Origin: JALYGY01 sp963800975
GTDB taxonomy: Bacteria; Actinomycetota; Rubrobacteria; Rubrobacterales; Rubrobacteraceae
Reading direction: 5' to 3'
Length of the DNA: 64,000 bases
NCBI GenBank assembly: GCA_963800975.1
Contig: CAWDDB010000008.1
Location: forward strand, 1,221,833-1,285,832
Shown piece by piece: positions 33,054-42,270 of the stretch; position 1 is the stretch's first letter; the number at the start of each line of letters is the position of its first letter. The position numbers and the translations under genes are program-made. Under the pieces are notes generated by a model. The model saw only the letters and a program-made list of their open reading frames with translations, was not told the origin of the DNA and ran no database searches.

Positions 33054-33074
33054 TACACCAACAAGTACACCAAC
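33054..33074 (+). promoter_or_regulatory. Putative integrase arm-type sites, left end
   Basis: TACACCAAC occurs at 33054-33062 and again at 33066-33074, a 12-bp period, followed by GCAGTC. The same 9-mer pair with the same period and a GCAGCC follower is at 48535-48555 near the right end. Tyrosine integrases bind such short direct repeats with their N-terminal domain. Confidence 0.65.
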
Positions 33075-33231
33075 GCAGTCAGAATACGTCTACCCCGGCC
33101 ACGAACGCAGTATCCGCAATCGTGCATTTATATTCACGCTACCAGACGTTGTGGTCGCCTTCGCAGCGCCGCCTGGCATCAGTGGGTCAACAGAGCGCTT
33201 CTCTTCCTCCTCACATGCGGAATGCTGGATA

Positions 33232-33275
33232 CGTACTTCCGAGAACGCCTCAGGGGCGAACTTGGGAGAACGCGG
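33232..33275 (+). repeat. Partial dispersed-repeat copy inside the element
   Basis: CGTACTTCCGAGAACGCCTC followed by GGGGCGAACTTGGGAGAACGC. It resembles the left and centre of the long form of the dispersed repeat but lacks the GGGTGAATAG end. It lies just before the integrase stop codon. Confidence 0.45.
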
Positions 33276-33277
33276 CC

Positions 33278-34408
33278 TCAGGACAATGCAGCCTCCATGG
33301 CGGCAGCAGTTTGCTCCCCCATCCCGGGCAAGACGTGGCTGTAGCGGTCAAGGGTCATGGCTACCGACGCGTGCCCCAGGAGCTCTTGCACCAACTTGGG
33401 ATGGTGGCCACGAGAGAGTAGCAGCGTTGCGCACGTGTGTCGGAGATCGTGGAATCGGATATCCGGTAGCCCGGCTCTATTGAGGAGCGGCTTGAACGAA
33501 GTCCTGGCTACGTTGTGGGAGTCTAAGGGTCTCCCACCGTGAGTACAAAAGACGAGCCCGTGATCCTGCCAGAGACTCCCCGCCATCAGGCGCTCGGCGT
33601 TCTGGGCTGCTCTGTGGGCCCTGAGCGCCTCGAGAGCTTGCCGTGTGAGCTTTACGGAGCGGCCCTTGCCGCTCTTGGGCGTGGTAAAGACGGGACCTCT
33701 TTTGGCGGTTGACTTGGTGCGCCGGACACGCAACGCCGCTCCGCTGGCTTCGAGGTCCACATCTAGCCAGCGTAGGGCCAGAAGCTCCCCGATTCTCAGG
33801 CCCGCGGTGACGGCGAGCACGTAGAGGGCTTCGAGGCGGTCTCCGCCGGCGGCCGTCAGGAGCTGCCGAGCTTGCTCCGCGTCGAGCGGCTTGATTTCTT
33901 CGGAGCCCGGTTTCGGCGGTGTCGTGGCCTTGCAGGCGTTGCGCGGGACCGTCCCCCACTTCACGGCCTGATCCAGGCCACGGCTGAGGACGGAGTGTAC
34001 GAGGCGAACAGTACCGGGAGCGAGCCCGGCGTCAATCTTTCGTTGATAGAGGGCCTGGACGTGATCGGGACCCAGCGTCTTGAGCCTATAGCGCCCGATC
34101 TCAGGCTTGATGTGACAGCGGATTACTCGCTCGTAGCTCTCGTAGGTCGTGGCCTTGACGGAGCCCTTGACCGTACCGTCCAGCCAGCCGTTTAGGAACG
34201 CCGCGAGCGTCCGGTTCTCTCCCTCGAAGACAAGCCCCATGTCCCGGTCAGCGAGGGCCTTGGTGAGCTTCTCCGCGGCCTCCTTGCGGGTCTTGCCGTA
34301 GACGGCCTTCCTCTTCGCCCCGGTGGCCGTGTGAACCGTGTAGCGGGCCATGTAGAGCCCGTCCTTCCGCCGGGTGATGCCGCCCTCTCCGTTCCCGCGC
34401 TTGCCCAC
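33278..34408 (-). CDS. Tyrosine-family site-specific integrase (376 aa)
   Basis: The N-terminal arm-binding region (residues 1-65) has GNGEGGITRRKDGLYMARYT. A core-binding SAM-like domain follows (AAFLNGWLDGTVKGSVKATT). The catalytic domain has Arg in LAVTAGLRIGELLALRWLDV, HxxR in IRFHDLRHTCATLLL, and LGHASVAMTLDRYSHV with the nucleophilic Tyr. All catalytic residues are present. It should recombine attP with the tRNA-Ser 3' end. It is transcribed toward the tRNA. GTG start at 34408 after AGGAAGGGCGG. The XRE gene ends 3 bp upstream, so the two are probably one transcript. Confidence 0.95.
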   Translation of the reverse strand: MGKRGNGEGGITRRKDGLYMARYTVHTATGAKRKAVYGKTRKEAAEKLTKALADRDMGLVFEGENRTLAAFLNGWLDGTVKGSVKATTYESYERVIRCHIKPEIGRYRLKTLGPDHVQALYQRKIDAGLAPGTVRLVHSVLSRGLDQAVKWGTVPRNACKATTPPKPGSEEIKPLDAEQARQLLTAAGGDRLEALYVLAVTAGLRIGELLALRWLDVDLEASGAALRVRRTKSTAKRGPVFTTPKSGKGRSVKLTRQALEALRAHRAAQNAERLMAGSLWQDHGLVFCTHGGRPLDSHNVARTSFKPLLNRAGLPDIRFHDLRHTCATLLLSRGHHPKLVQELLGHASVAMTLDRYSHVLPGMGEQTAAAMEAALS

Positions 34409-34411
34409 GCC

Positions 34412-34603
34412 CTACCGCCCTTCCTTCAACAACTCGGAAGGCTCTACCTGCAGGGCTTCCGCCAGCTTCCTAATCGTCCGGGGATGCGCCCCCTGCCTTC
34501 CGTCCTCGATGCGCCAGATCGTGTTGTAGGAGACGCCCGACTGCTCCTCTAGCTCTCGCAGGGAGAGCACTTGCTCCCTCCTCAGTTCCTTCAGCCGCTC
34601 CAC
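34412..34603 (-). CDS. XRE-family helix-turn-helix regulator (63 aa)
   Basis: A compact Cro/CI-type DNA-binding protein: VERLKELRREQVLSLRELEE, QSGVSYNTIWRIEDG as recognition helix, and RTIRKLAEALQVEPSELLKE. I chose the GTG at 34603 because GGAGGTCAAC precedes it. An ATG four codons upstream lacks a ribosome site but could be leaderless. The upstream DNA (34615-34700) is strikingly AT-rich (TATAAAATACTACC) and should be the promoter. It lies just ahead of the integrase and probably controls element genes. Confidence 0.88.
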   Translation of the reverse strand: MERLKELRREQVLSLRELEEQSGVSYNTIWRIEDGRQGAHPRTIRKLAEALQVEPSELLKEGR

Positions 34604-34870
34604 GTTGACCTCCATGCTGGGTATTTTGCACCACTGTTCGTATAAAATACTACCACAATATGTAGATAAAAAATACACAAAATAGCTAACCACAAAGCTG
34701 ACCAAATAGGGGTCATCGTGGGCTGGCGTGCTCGCTTGCAGAGAACGGGGCTGGCTAAGTTCTGGTCGAAATGAAGAGCTTGGCAACGGTGGAGTTGAGG
34801 AGATGCGTCGGCTAGATGGGCTGAGCACCTGGCACAAAGCCTTCTTGACATTACCGGCGTAGCTCTCAGA

Positions 34871-35094
34871 GTGTCAGGTGCACTGCCACGCGAACTGTTT
34901 TCTACCACCCCGAGTTTCAGGCTCTGTAGCACGAAGCCGAGGCTGAAGATGATGTGGTGGGTGCCGCTGACCCAAAGCATGCCGTCGGCCTGGAGCACCC
35001 GATGCGCCTCCCGCAGCCATCGAACGTTAAACTCGTGGTCGGCTCTGAATTTCATGGAGAGGTGCCAGGGACCACTATCTACCGAGACGAGGCG
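34871..35094 (-). pseudogene. Internal fragment of a DNA methyltransferase (N6/N4 type)
   Basis: The minus strand reads FNVRWLREAHRVLQADGMLW, VSGTHHIIFSLGFVLQSLKL, GVVEN and then loses homology. This resembles the segment of N6_N4_Mtase-type DNA methylases between the DPPY region and the C-terminal SAM motif (WLxExxRVLKPxGxLWVxGxxHxIFxxGxxLQ). Neither catalytic DPPY nor FxGxG is present. Probably a leftover of a restriction-modification gene. Confidence 0.6.
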
Positions 35095-35098
35095 GCCA

Positions 35099-36202
35099 CT
35101 ACTGACGCTCTCGGTGCTTGCCCCAGCTGATATGGGCCTTCGTCCGATAGCGATTGAGGGTCTCCAATAACTTCCAGGATCTGGAACCCTGAATCGCGCG
35201 TATCTGCCCCCGCAGGTTCAGCACCTGGTGCTCGAGGTGATCGCGTTGCCTCTTCAGCCGCCCAGCCTTCCGGATTTCCTTCGCGATATTGTCCTCGAGC
35301 ACCGCAACCCTCCGCTCCAGGTACCGTGCCCTCTCGGCTTCGTCCTCGGCGACGGCCCTCGATCTCACTGCCGCGGCAGCCAAACCGTAGGGCTCTCCGC
35401 CACGGGAGCGGACCATCTCCTCTGCCGCCTGCTCGTCGCGCTTCAGTGACCCCCATTGAGCGTCGATCCGGTCCAGCACCCACCTCTCGGCGGCCCCGTC
35501 TTTGTGCTTCTCGATGAACTCGGTCTCTGCTTCGGTTAGCGACCTCTTCTCACGCCGAATTCCTTCGAAGCTAGCGGAGAACTCCCTCCACTTCCTACGG
35601 ATCCTCTCGTCAAAATCGAGGTCGAGGAAGCGCGAGAGGAGCGCCGCACAAGCCGCGTTGCGGTAGAAAAAGTCGTGGTAGGGGACGATCAGCACCTTGC
35701 GATGCTTGCGTGCCTCTACAAACTCTCGGGTCCTCCTCAGCGCTACGTTCCAGGCTTCTATCCCGCGCTCGAAACCGTTCTCCCGGCCACGCCACGGGTC
35801 GCCGGGGTTAGTCGCTTCCAACTCCCAGGACTCCGCGACCTCCTCGACGCGGCGGTAGAGAATGATGAAACGCGCCTCAGGACAGTTCTCGGAGAGGGCA
35901 TCGAGACGCAGAACGTAATTCGGGTTCTTGTCCCCAATCCACCGCAGCTTTTCCCACACTTTTCTGGACAGTAACTCGACGTAATATTCCCGCGGCCTCA
36001 CCGTTTCCTCGTCTCGCTGATCGAGGATCCGATCGAAGGTAAACAGCTCGGGGGTGAGCTCTCGAGCGGGAAGGCCCCGATAGCGCTCCAGTCCGAGTAG
36101 CACAGCGGGATGCTCGTTGAGGTACTCGGCGAAGGCCGTGGTGCCGCTCCTCTGGCAACCGGCCACGAATAGGAGCTTGGGTCGTTCCGAGGAACTCAGC
36201 AT
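35099..36202 (-). CDS. Sulfotransferase family protein with C-terminal coiled coil (367 aa)
   Basis: The PAPS-binding P-loop is at the N-terminus (LLFVAGCQRSGTTAFAEYLN, equivalent of the 5'-PSB loop). The 3'-phosphate-binding region is FIILYRRVEEVAESWELEAT. WIGDKNPNYVLR is the GDKxP-type motif of bacterial carbohydrate sulfotransferases. Residues 285-340 are a long heptad helix, and the end GSRSWKLLETLNRYR is also found at the end of surface-glycan transferases. It transfers sulfate from PAPS to an unknown acceptor, probably a glycan. Neighbour of a second sulfotransferase on the same strand, 46 bp away. Confidence 0.82.
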   Translation of the reverse strand: MLSSSERPKLLFVAGCQRSGTTAFAEYLNEHPAVLLGLERYRGLPARELTPELFTFDRILDQRDEETVRPREYYVELLSRKVWEKLRWIGDKNPNYVLRLDALSENCPEARFIILYRRVEEVAESWELEATNPGDPWRGRENGFERGIEAWNVALRRTREFVEARKHRKVLIVPYHDFFYRNAACAALLSRFLDLDFDERIRRKWREFSASFEGIRREKRSLTEAETEFIEKHKDGAAERWVLDRIDAQWGSLKRDEQAAEEMVRSRGGEPYGLAAAAVRSRAVAEDEAERARYLERRVAVLEDNIAKEIRKAGRLKRQRDHLEHQVLNLRGQIRAIQGSRSWKLLETLNRYRTKAHISWGKHRERQ

Positions 36203-36248
36203 GCTTCAATTGTCCGCTTCAACGTGTTGTCCCTTGAAATGCGTGAGA

Positions 36249-38453
36249 CTACTTGCTACCAATCAGCATCCTTCTTGCGCGGCCGATCACGAACAACAAT
36301 CTCCAGATTCGCGAAGAGCGTATAGCCTGAATCTGTCCTTCGAGGTCTTGCACGCGTGCTTCCAAGCGTCGGTTTCTGCTCGCCGCCTCCGTCTCACCCA
36401 TCCACTTGTGACTGAGTGTCTCGTTTCTTCTCTGCAAATTATCGTTCCTCGATTGCAGAGAGGTGGCATTCTTCCGTAGATCGCAAACTCGTTGCTTGGC
36501 TACCCCGATCTCTTGCCTCAGTACGTGCATCTCTGCATAGGTGGCGAACAAGGCATCGGTCAACCTGCGTGCGTTGGTCTCCAAACCCCCGCCCGTCCTC
36601 AGATCTTCCTCGTTGACCCTGGCCACGTAGTCTTCGGAGACTACCAAGAAGCCGCTGTCGATCAGCTCGTTCACGTTGTCCAGCTCCCTAGCCGTATCTT
36701 GCTTGATCTGAAGTGCAGGATTCTGCCCCAGCACTTGCAGATACAGTTTGTGCTTGGCGGAGTCGCGCATGTAGTTTTCTTGCTGGACGGCACGGCGGAC
36801 CCGCTCGTAGAAATCGTCGAGGAATCTGTAATGGTAGAGCACGCAGGTGATGTCGGCGACGCGGGCATTGCTGACCCGATGCGCGGTTCCGTCTACTGAC
36901 CTCACTTTGCCATCCGAGAAGACCAACGGGTGCTTGGTAAGTGTGGATCTGCGACCGAAGATGGTGGCCTTGATCCCACCCCATAGGCTGGTGACCCGCT
37001 CATTCGTCAGGGTATTGTTCTTGCCGCGGGCCACTTCGTAGTGCCAATTGTCCGAACGCACGTTCGAGATGTCGTAGAACCTATGCAGTTCCTTTACGGG
37101 AACATCTTTGACCACGGGCGATACAGCGTCTTGCAATGGCCGTTCGGGAAACATCTCGAGCATCTGAGCTACGACCGCCGTGTAGGATCTTTCGCTGAGA
37201 TACCTGAGGAACGCATCAAGGCCCAATACGTCCGAGTACGGGTAATCGATGAACTCGTCTATATCGACGCACAGCGACCACCGGTCTCTGCCGAAGCGTT
37301 CAATTAGGTAGCGCTTCATCTCGAATTGGTACTCTTTGAAAGGCAGATCGCACCTCAAGATCGTCACACGCTCGTAGCCTCGAAGAGCCTCCACCGTACC
37401 GTCGGACGAACCGTTGTCCAGGAAGACCAGGTGCTTCGCTCCCAGCGAGAGATAGTGTTCCACGAAAGCCTTTATATAAGGGCGCCCGTCGCGAAGCAGG
37501 CACACCACCATCAGCTCGTCTTCCGCACAAGCCACCTCGTCTGGTCCATGCAAATGTTCTATTTGGTCTACGATGTCTACCGACGAGCCCTCCGGTATTG
37601 AGTCGATCAGAGTGTCTGCCGACTGTCTAGAATTACCCGCCAGACGGGTTGGCGGGACCGTCGAAGTTAGCGTCGTGTCTGCAGCAGCCCCGCGCGCGTG
37701 TGATCGTGAGCCGCCTAGTTGCTGCTCTATGCGCTCCAGAATCCAAGCCTCGGAATCCCTGTCTTTCTGTTCCTCGAGTCGGGCGAGCTGGTCGGCACTC
37801 AGTACCCCTTTGCGTCTACGCCCGTCCTCGAACCTTCGAGAGGCCTCCTCCCAGTGTTCGCGTATGGTTGCGTCGAACTCTATCTCCAGAAAGCGAGAGA
37901 GCACGGGAATGTAGGCCTCGCAGTTGCTGAAGAAGTCGTCGTAGTTCACCAGCAGGACTTCCGGTTGCAATTCGCCCTCTACAAATGCACGAATGCTGTT
38001 CAGCGCCCGGTTCCAATGCTGAATGCTCAACCCGAATCCGTCCCTGCCACCGAGCCACGGGTCATCGGGGTTCCTGGACCTGGCCTCGAAGGACTCCGCA
38101 ACATCGTTCAGAGGACGATACATGAAGATGAATCGCGCCCCCGGATTGTTGCCCAGCAAGGTTCTGAGGGATCTCACGTAGCCGGGGTATTTATCCCCGA
38201 TCCACCTTAGCTTCGTTGCCTCCTTCGTCGCCACAAGCTCCGCATGATGCTCCCAGGGTGTGTTTGACTCTCCTTGCCTAAGCTGAGGCTCGTAGTCGAG
38301 TATTCTGTCGAACGCGAAAAACCCAGGGGTGATCTTGTTCGCCACGTACTTGTATCGCTCTCTGCACACCAACACCTCTGGATGCTGATTGAGATAATTG
38401 GCAAACGCCGTCGTCCCGCTTCTAGCGCAGCCCGAGACGAACAGTGTTCTCAT
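36249..38453 (-). CDS. Sulfotransferase-glycosyltransferase fusion protein (734 aa)
   Basis: N-terminal sulfotransferase domain: MRTLFVSGCARSGTTAFANY, LRWIGDKYPGYVRSL and FIFMYRPLNDVAESFEARSR, up to about residue 255. The central domain from about 320 is glycosyltransferase-like (Glyco_tranf_2_4 type): DELMVVCLLRDGRPYIKAFV, LGAKHLVFLDNGSSDGTVEA and WSLCVDIDEFIDYPYS with DxD-type residues. The last 100 residues are coiled coil ending AIRSSRIWRLLFVIGRARRM. ATG at 38453 with GGAGGG 8 nt upstream. It may add and sulfate a sugar on one glycan. It resembles the 35099 gene and was probably a tandem duplication with a GT inserted. Confidence 0.82.
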   Translation of the reverse strand: MRTLFVSGCARSGTTAFANYLNQHPEVLVCRERYKYVANKITPGFFAFDRILDYEPQLRQGESNTPWEHHAELVATKEATKLRWIGDKYPGYVRSLRTLLGNNPGARFIFMYRPLNDVAESFEARSRNPDDPWLGGRDGFGLSIQHWNRALNSIRAFVEGELQPEVLLVNYDDFFSNCEAYIPVLSRFLEIEFDATIREHWEEASRRFEDGRRRKGVLSADQLARLEEQKDRDSEAWILERIEQQLGGSRSHARGAAADTTLTSTVPPTRLAGNSRQSADTLIDSIPEGSSVDIVDQIEHLHGPDEVACAEDELMVVCLLRDGRPYIKAFVEHYLSLGAKHLVFLDNGSSDGTVEALRGYERVTILRCDLPFKEYQFEMKRYLIERFGRDRWSLCVDIDEFIDYPYSDVLGLDAFLRYLSERSYTAVVAQMLEMFPERPLQDAVSPVVKDVPVKELHRFYDISNVRSDNWHYEVARGKNNTLTNERVTSLWGGIKATIFGRRSTLTKHPLVFSDGKVRSVDGTAHRVSNARVADITCVLYHYRFLDDFYERVRRAVQQENYMRDSAKHKLYLQVLGQNPALQIKQDTARELDNVNELIDSGFLVVSEDYVARVNEEDLRTGGGLETNARRLTDALFATYAEMHVLRQEIGVAKQRVCDLRKNATSLQSRNDNLQRRNETLSHKWMGETEAASRNRRLEARVQDLEGQIQAIRSSRIWRLLFVIGRARRMLIGSK

Positions 38454-38576
38454 GTAAACGTCCCTCCTTCCGGCCGACTCGGAGTGGACCCCGGCTCGAT
38501 CCAAAGCCAGAACACCGCAGAGCATCGAGCTATTATCGTAGTCATCAATCAGCTTTCGCACAAGTGGCTCGGCTGA

Positions 38577-39173
38577 CTCGTTTCCCGACATCTGACACCT
38601 GGAGTGGTTGCCGCGCTAAGAGATGCCGGAGAGTTCGAAGACACTTACGTCTTCTTCACGAGCGACCACGGCATCAGGATGGGGGAGCACCGTACCTCTG
38701 GCAAGGGGAGCACCTACGAGTCAGACATCCGCGTACCCTTGCTCGTTCGGGGACCTGGAGTTCCGAAAAACGCGACCAGAAGGCAGATGGTGATCAACAA
38801 CGACTTCGCGCCCACATTCCTAAGGATTGCCGAAGCTTCAACCCCGGCATGGATGGACAGCAGGAGCTTTCTGCCGTTGCTCAAGAAGGAAGCTGAAGTT
38901 CGAGCATGGCGCAAGAGGTTTCTCATCGAGAATGAACCCGTATATGGCAGGCCGCGCTACTTCGCCGTAAGATCCGAACGGTCCAGGTGGGTTCAATATC
39001 CCCAGAGCGGGGAACGAGAACCCTACCGTCTCAGCTTCGACCCACACGAAATCCAGAGCTACCATTCGGAGGCCAGCCTGACCTGGCGGCGTAACCTGAA
39101 TCGCAACCTACAGGCGCTCAAGGTTTGCGCAGGCGAGACGTGCCGATCGGCCGTGGGTAGGCCTGAACGTTAG
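38577..39173 (+). pseudogene. C-terminal half of a sulfatase, N-terminus missing
   Basis: The frame opens after a TGA at 38574 and reads VVAALRDAGEFEDTYVFFTS, DHGIRMGEHRTSGKGSTYES, DIRVPLLVRGPGVPKNATRR and NNDFAPTFLRIAEASTP. It aligns with the second half of the intact sulfatase at 59612-61390 (YVFFTSDNGYHIGNH, PLMVRGPGVPAGA, NNDLAPTIASLAGVPTP). The N-terminal CxPSR formylglycine site is absent, so it cannot be active. It faces the sulfotransferase genes. Confidence 0.75.
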
Positions 39174-39195
39174 CACCGCAGTCAACCAGATTACC

Positions 39196-39951
39196 TCAGC
39201 GCTGATCCGCTTTCGACAAAGTCATGCCCTGCTGAACCTTTCTTGCGCTGGGTTGACCATAACCTTCCAATCGGAATCCGCACCGTTCGACTAGCTTCTC
39301 GAAAAATTCCCGGTTGTACCTCACGACGTCCAGCGGACCTTTGTAGCGCCGGCGGTTCCGATAATTGTCCGGGTTCTCGGTTACGTTGGGAACCCCGTCG
39401 TCGAGGTGCGCGGTCAAGTACACCTTTCCATCCGAACGGAGTATCCGACGGAACGCCCGCAGGTACGTCCTCACGTCGTTGGCGAGCATGTGGCTGAACA
39501 CGGAGTAGAGGCAGATGACGTCGAATGTCTCCGCCTCGAACGGGAAGGCAAAGCGCTTGTCGATCTTCGATCCGTCTGGGTTAAAACGCAGGTTGTGCAC
39601 GTCGAGGCGGATAAAGCGGAAGTTCGGGTGCGGGGCTCCTATGTGACGCTTTGCCCACTCTATGGAACGATCGCTAACGTCTACTCCGCAATACTCCTGG
39701 ATTCCTCCGAAGGTGTCCAGAATGCCGATAGCGATCCTCCCCGGCCCACAGCCTACGTCGAGGATGCGGCTCTGTGGCGACAAGCCAAGATGCTCGCTCA
39801 ACCAAGCTACCTCGGCTCGGGCAGATTCCAAATAAACCTCATCGTTGTACTTCTTCCTTCTTGAGTTGGGTCGAATATTGGGCGGCGGAAGAACGACGCC
39901 TTCGTACGTCACAAAGTCGCGTGCTCCCATCCAGCCCCGTTGCTGCGTCAT
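39196..39951 (-). CDS. Class I SAM-dependent methyltransferase (251 aa)
   Basis: Motif I SRILDVGCGPGRIAIGILDT, motif II YCGVDVSDRSIEWAKRHIG, and FDVICLYSVFSHMLANDVRT with LRSDGKVYLTAHLDDG. This is the Methyltransf_11/25-type fold, and the FSHML-type motif is common in glycan-locus methyltransferases. The N-terminal segment PNIRPNSRRKKYNDEVYLES is also seen in that group. The substrate is unknown; the neighbouring sulfotransferases and GT2 suggest a sugar or glycan end. ATG at 39951 with no strong ribosome site. Confidence 0.78.
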   Translation of the reverse strand: MTQQRGWMGARDFVTYEGVVLPPPNIRPNSRRKKYNDEVYLESARAEVAWLSEHLGLSPQSRILDVGCGPGRIAIGILDTFGGIQEYCGVDVSDRSIEWAKRHIGAPHPNFRFIRLDVHNLRFNPDGSKIDKRFAFPFEAETFDVICLYSVFSHMLANDVRTYLRAFRRILRSDGKVYLTAHLDDGVPNVTENPDNYRNRRRYKGPLDVVRYNREFFEKLVERCGFRLEGYGQPSARKVQQGMTLSKADQR

Positions 39952-40860
39952 TTCTGTCTGTGCTCCTCGGCCGACTTCCTTCTCGGGTCTGCAAGCTGCT
40001 TCTCAAACTTCCGAATTCGCCCGCATGCGTATTCTACCTAGTCCGGCGTAAGGTTGGTGCTAGGGGTGCCCAGCACCGTATGTCTGACCCACGCGGAGTG
40101 TCAGCACTCCGATGGTCCTCTCCCGGTCGTTTCTTGTTCATCCTCGACCCTCAGACCTGCTCGGGTCGCGGGGCGACCCATAAAGTTCGCCAGGTTGAGA
40201 CAGCGAAGGCGAACGCTGCTACTAGAGGATGCGTGCGAGTCTAAGATATCGCCTCGAAACGGACGGGGTCGCGCTCCCGATTATCGGGGGAGATCATTGC
40301 AGCAGTGCGTAGAATGTGAAACAATTCGTACACTGGGTTAGTGTGCCTAGGTCGCGGTCAGAAACAGGAGCGTAGCTCACGTGCGGAACAACATCCGAGT
40401 AAGAAAAGGTGCAAACCTGAGCAAGAACCTGGTTCCAAAGTCCGTACTCCCGCTACAATACCCAAACGAGCGGGAGGACCATGATGCAGCTCTCGGAACC
40501 GGGCGATCGTGCTGACGCTCAACCCCATCACCGGGACTTGCCTAGACTATCGTCCGTGGCAAGGAGCTGGTTTGAATACCAAGGGTTCGCGGAAGTATAG
40601 AGGCGGATCGGAGGGTGCCGCGAGATTGTGGCACCCTCCGAAGCACGTTCTACCCCGGTAGAGGCGATCCCGTGGATCGCCCTTGGCCCTGGCACAGAGT
40701 TTTCACCAAAGGTCGGCTGCTCACACCGAGCGGCGAAGACTTATTCACCCGCACGCTTGAGGCCCCGAACCACACTTTGGGTTTTCTCGGACTGCCAGCC
40801 TGGGTACCCTACCGCCGCAGACTCGACCAGTCTCTCGGCACCGACTCCGGGTAGAAAGCG
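39952..40860. other. Gene-poor stretch in the element cargo region (909 bp)
   Basis: No intact gene. At 40481-40600 a 39-codon frame begins MMQLSEPGDRADAQPHHRDL behind GGGAGGACC and a TACAAT (40453), ending EYQGFAEV; it looks like the start of a lost gene. At 40741-40796 is a degenerate reverse copy of the dispersed repeat (TTATTCACCCGCACGC ... GTTTTCTCGGACTGCC). The remainder shows no recognisable coding sequence. Confidence 0.45.
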
Positions 40861-41787
40861 GTGTTGATCCACGGTATTTCTATGGTCCGCAATGAGGCTG
40901 ACATCATTCGCCCCAGCGTTCTCTACCACCTTTCATTAGGTCTCGACCAAATAACCGTCGTTGACAACGGCTCGACCGACGGCACCGACCGAGAGCTTGA
41001 ACAACTGAGAAGGGAGGATAGCAGGGTACGTTGGTCACGCGACCATGGTCCCTTTCTTCCCTCCCGGGTCATGACGGCGTTGGCGCGCCAAGCCTTCCGA
41101 GAAGGGGCGGACTGGGTCGTCCCGTTCGACGCGGACGAGTTCTGGCATGTCCCTAGAGGAACCCTGAGGGAGCGGTTGGGCAGATCGGAGGCTGGGGTAC
41201 TAGTAGCAGAAGTCGTGACCTTTGTCCAGCGTCGCAGTGTGAGAGAGTCCTCGCCCGAGGCGCTGCTCTACATGACCAAGCGTGTTGCCTCGCCTGTCGG
41301 TCCACCTGGCTACGGTCAAGGCCTGGTTGAGTCACACGAGATCGCTTTCGTTGAGAAGATGTACGCACCGAAGTGTCTTAGCAGACCTACCGCGGAGATA
41401 GTGATAGAAACGGGCAACCACAAGGTCTACGATGCCGCAGGTCCCAAGGCCATGGATACAGAGGCGGTCTGCTTCCACGCGCCGATACGCTCTAGGGCCG
41501 CTCTAGAGGAGCGAATAAGGTCCGCAGGCCGCGCCGCCGAGGCGGGGCGCAAACCTGGTCAGGGGCGAAACAGGCGCAGGCTAGCGAAGCTCAAAGGGAA
41601 GTCTGCCGTGAAGCGTGAGTGGGCAGCCAATAGCCACCGTCGCGGTATCTTGGACGTATACGGTCAAAGACATAGCGTGGTCCCCGACTCTCGACTGAGG
41701 GATGCGGTAGCGCCATTCATTTCGCCTTCCTCGTGGGAGAAGCTGAACTGGCCACTAATAAAGTCGGCCGTGCTCCGCAATGTGTAA
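40861..41787 (+). CDS. Glycosyltransferase family 2-like protein (308 aa)
   Basis: GT-A fold protein: ISMVRNEADIIRPSVLYHLS, GLDQITVVDNGSTDGTDREL and VVPFDADEFWHVPRG with the DxD metal site. This is the same subfamily as the GT domain of the 36249 fusion (Glyco_tranf_2_4; NExxxI...VxxNxSxDGT...DxDEF). It likely transfers a sugar from a nucleotide donor to a cell-surface glycan. The C-terminal 100 residues are basic. GTG start at 40861 with a weak ribosome site (GGGTAGAAAG). Part of the glycan cargo of the element. Confidence 0.82.
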   Translation: MLIHGISMVRNEADIIRPSVLYHLSLGLDQITVVDNGSTDGTDRELEQLRREDSRVRWSRDHGPFLPSRVMTALARQAFREGADWVVPFDADEFWHVPRGTLRERLGRSEAGVLVAEVVTFVQRRSVRESSPEALLYMTKRVASPVGPPGYGQGLVESHEIAFVEKMYAPKCLSRPTAEIVIETGNHKVYDAAGPKAMDTEAVCFHAPIRSRAALEERIRSAGRAAEAGRKPGQGRNRRRLAKLKGKSAVKREWAANSHRRGILDVYGQRHSVVPDSRLRDAVAPFISPSSWEKLNWPLIKSAVLRNV

Positions 41788-41791
41788 GCTA

Positions 41792-41938
41792 CTAGTTGCG
41801 GTAGATGGATCGCACAGTCTCCCCGTTCTTGACGATGCCCTTGCGGATGCGCGAATGCTGCGCACGAGGTCTCTCCATCGCCGGGTTCTCGGCGGATGCG
41901 TAGAGCCGTTCGGCGTGCGTCTCAAGGCACTCGCACCA
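41792..41938 (-). pseudogene. Fragment resembling the C-terminus of DUF3987-type primase/helicase proteins
   Basis: The minus strand encodes WCECLETHAERLYASAENPA, MERPRAQHSRIRKGIVKNGE, TVRSIYRN and a stop. It is reminiscent of the (W)xxxLExHARRVY...A..LA.KI..G...DGFxxRDVYR tail in YfjI/DUF3987-like replication proteins of mobile elements. Only 48 codons remain and no start exists. The assignment is from memory of the pattern. Confidence 0.35.
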
Positions 41939-42117
41939 AGCTGCTCTTCCTGACCCGCGCGAGGGTGGTAACGGCCTGAAAGTGACGCCAGGTGGCGCTC
42001 TGCGGAACCTTGGACATCTGGATGATGTAAGTCGGGGAAACCTGGCCGCCTTTCAAGGCGCTGCGGCTGTACTGTCCCGCCAAGAGGGCCTCGAGGACCT
42101 CCCGCGGTTCAATCCCT

Positions 42118-42270
42118 GCGCACAGCACGAACGAGCTCCGCGACGAGCGAGTGGCTGAGGTTCTCGATGGCCTCCGATTGCTCCGGAGAAAGGCTGAGCT
42201 TGTTGAAGAGGCGGCGAACCTCATGAGCTCGGATGCCTTCGACGCTGTGGGGTGGATCTTCAGTATGTCG
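42118..42270 (-). pseudogene. Fragment resembling the C-terminal domain of glutamyl-tRNA reductase (HemA)
   Basis: The minus strand reads HEVRRLFNKLSLSPEQSEAI then ENLSHSLVAELV. This looks like the dimerisation helix of HemA (ExxRxLNKLxxLSPEQxEAIExLTxSLVNKLLH). Nothing upstream or downstream in frame belongs to HemA. A second frame over 41922-42110 (RSALKGGQVSPTYIIQMSKV) is also open and not explained. If real, it is a gene scrap carried by the element. Confidence 0.35.

Noticed and set aside
33054..33074. CRISPR-like short repeats
   Set aside because: Only two 9-bp units at each element end, no spacers of uniform size and no cas genes; better explained as integrase sites. No CRISPR array is visible anywhere in the window.
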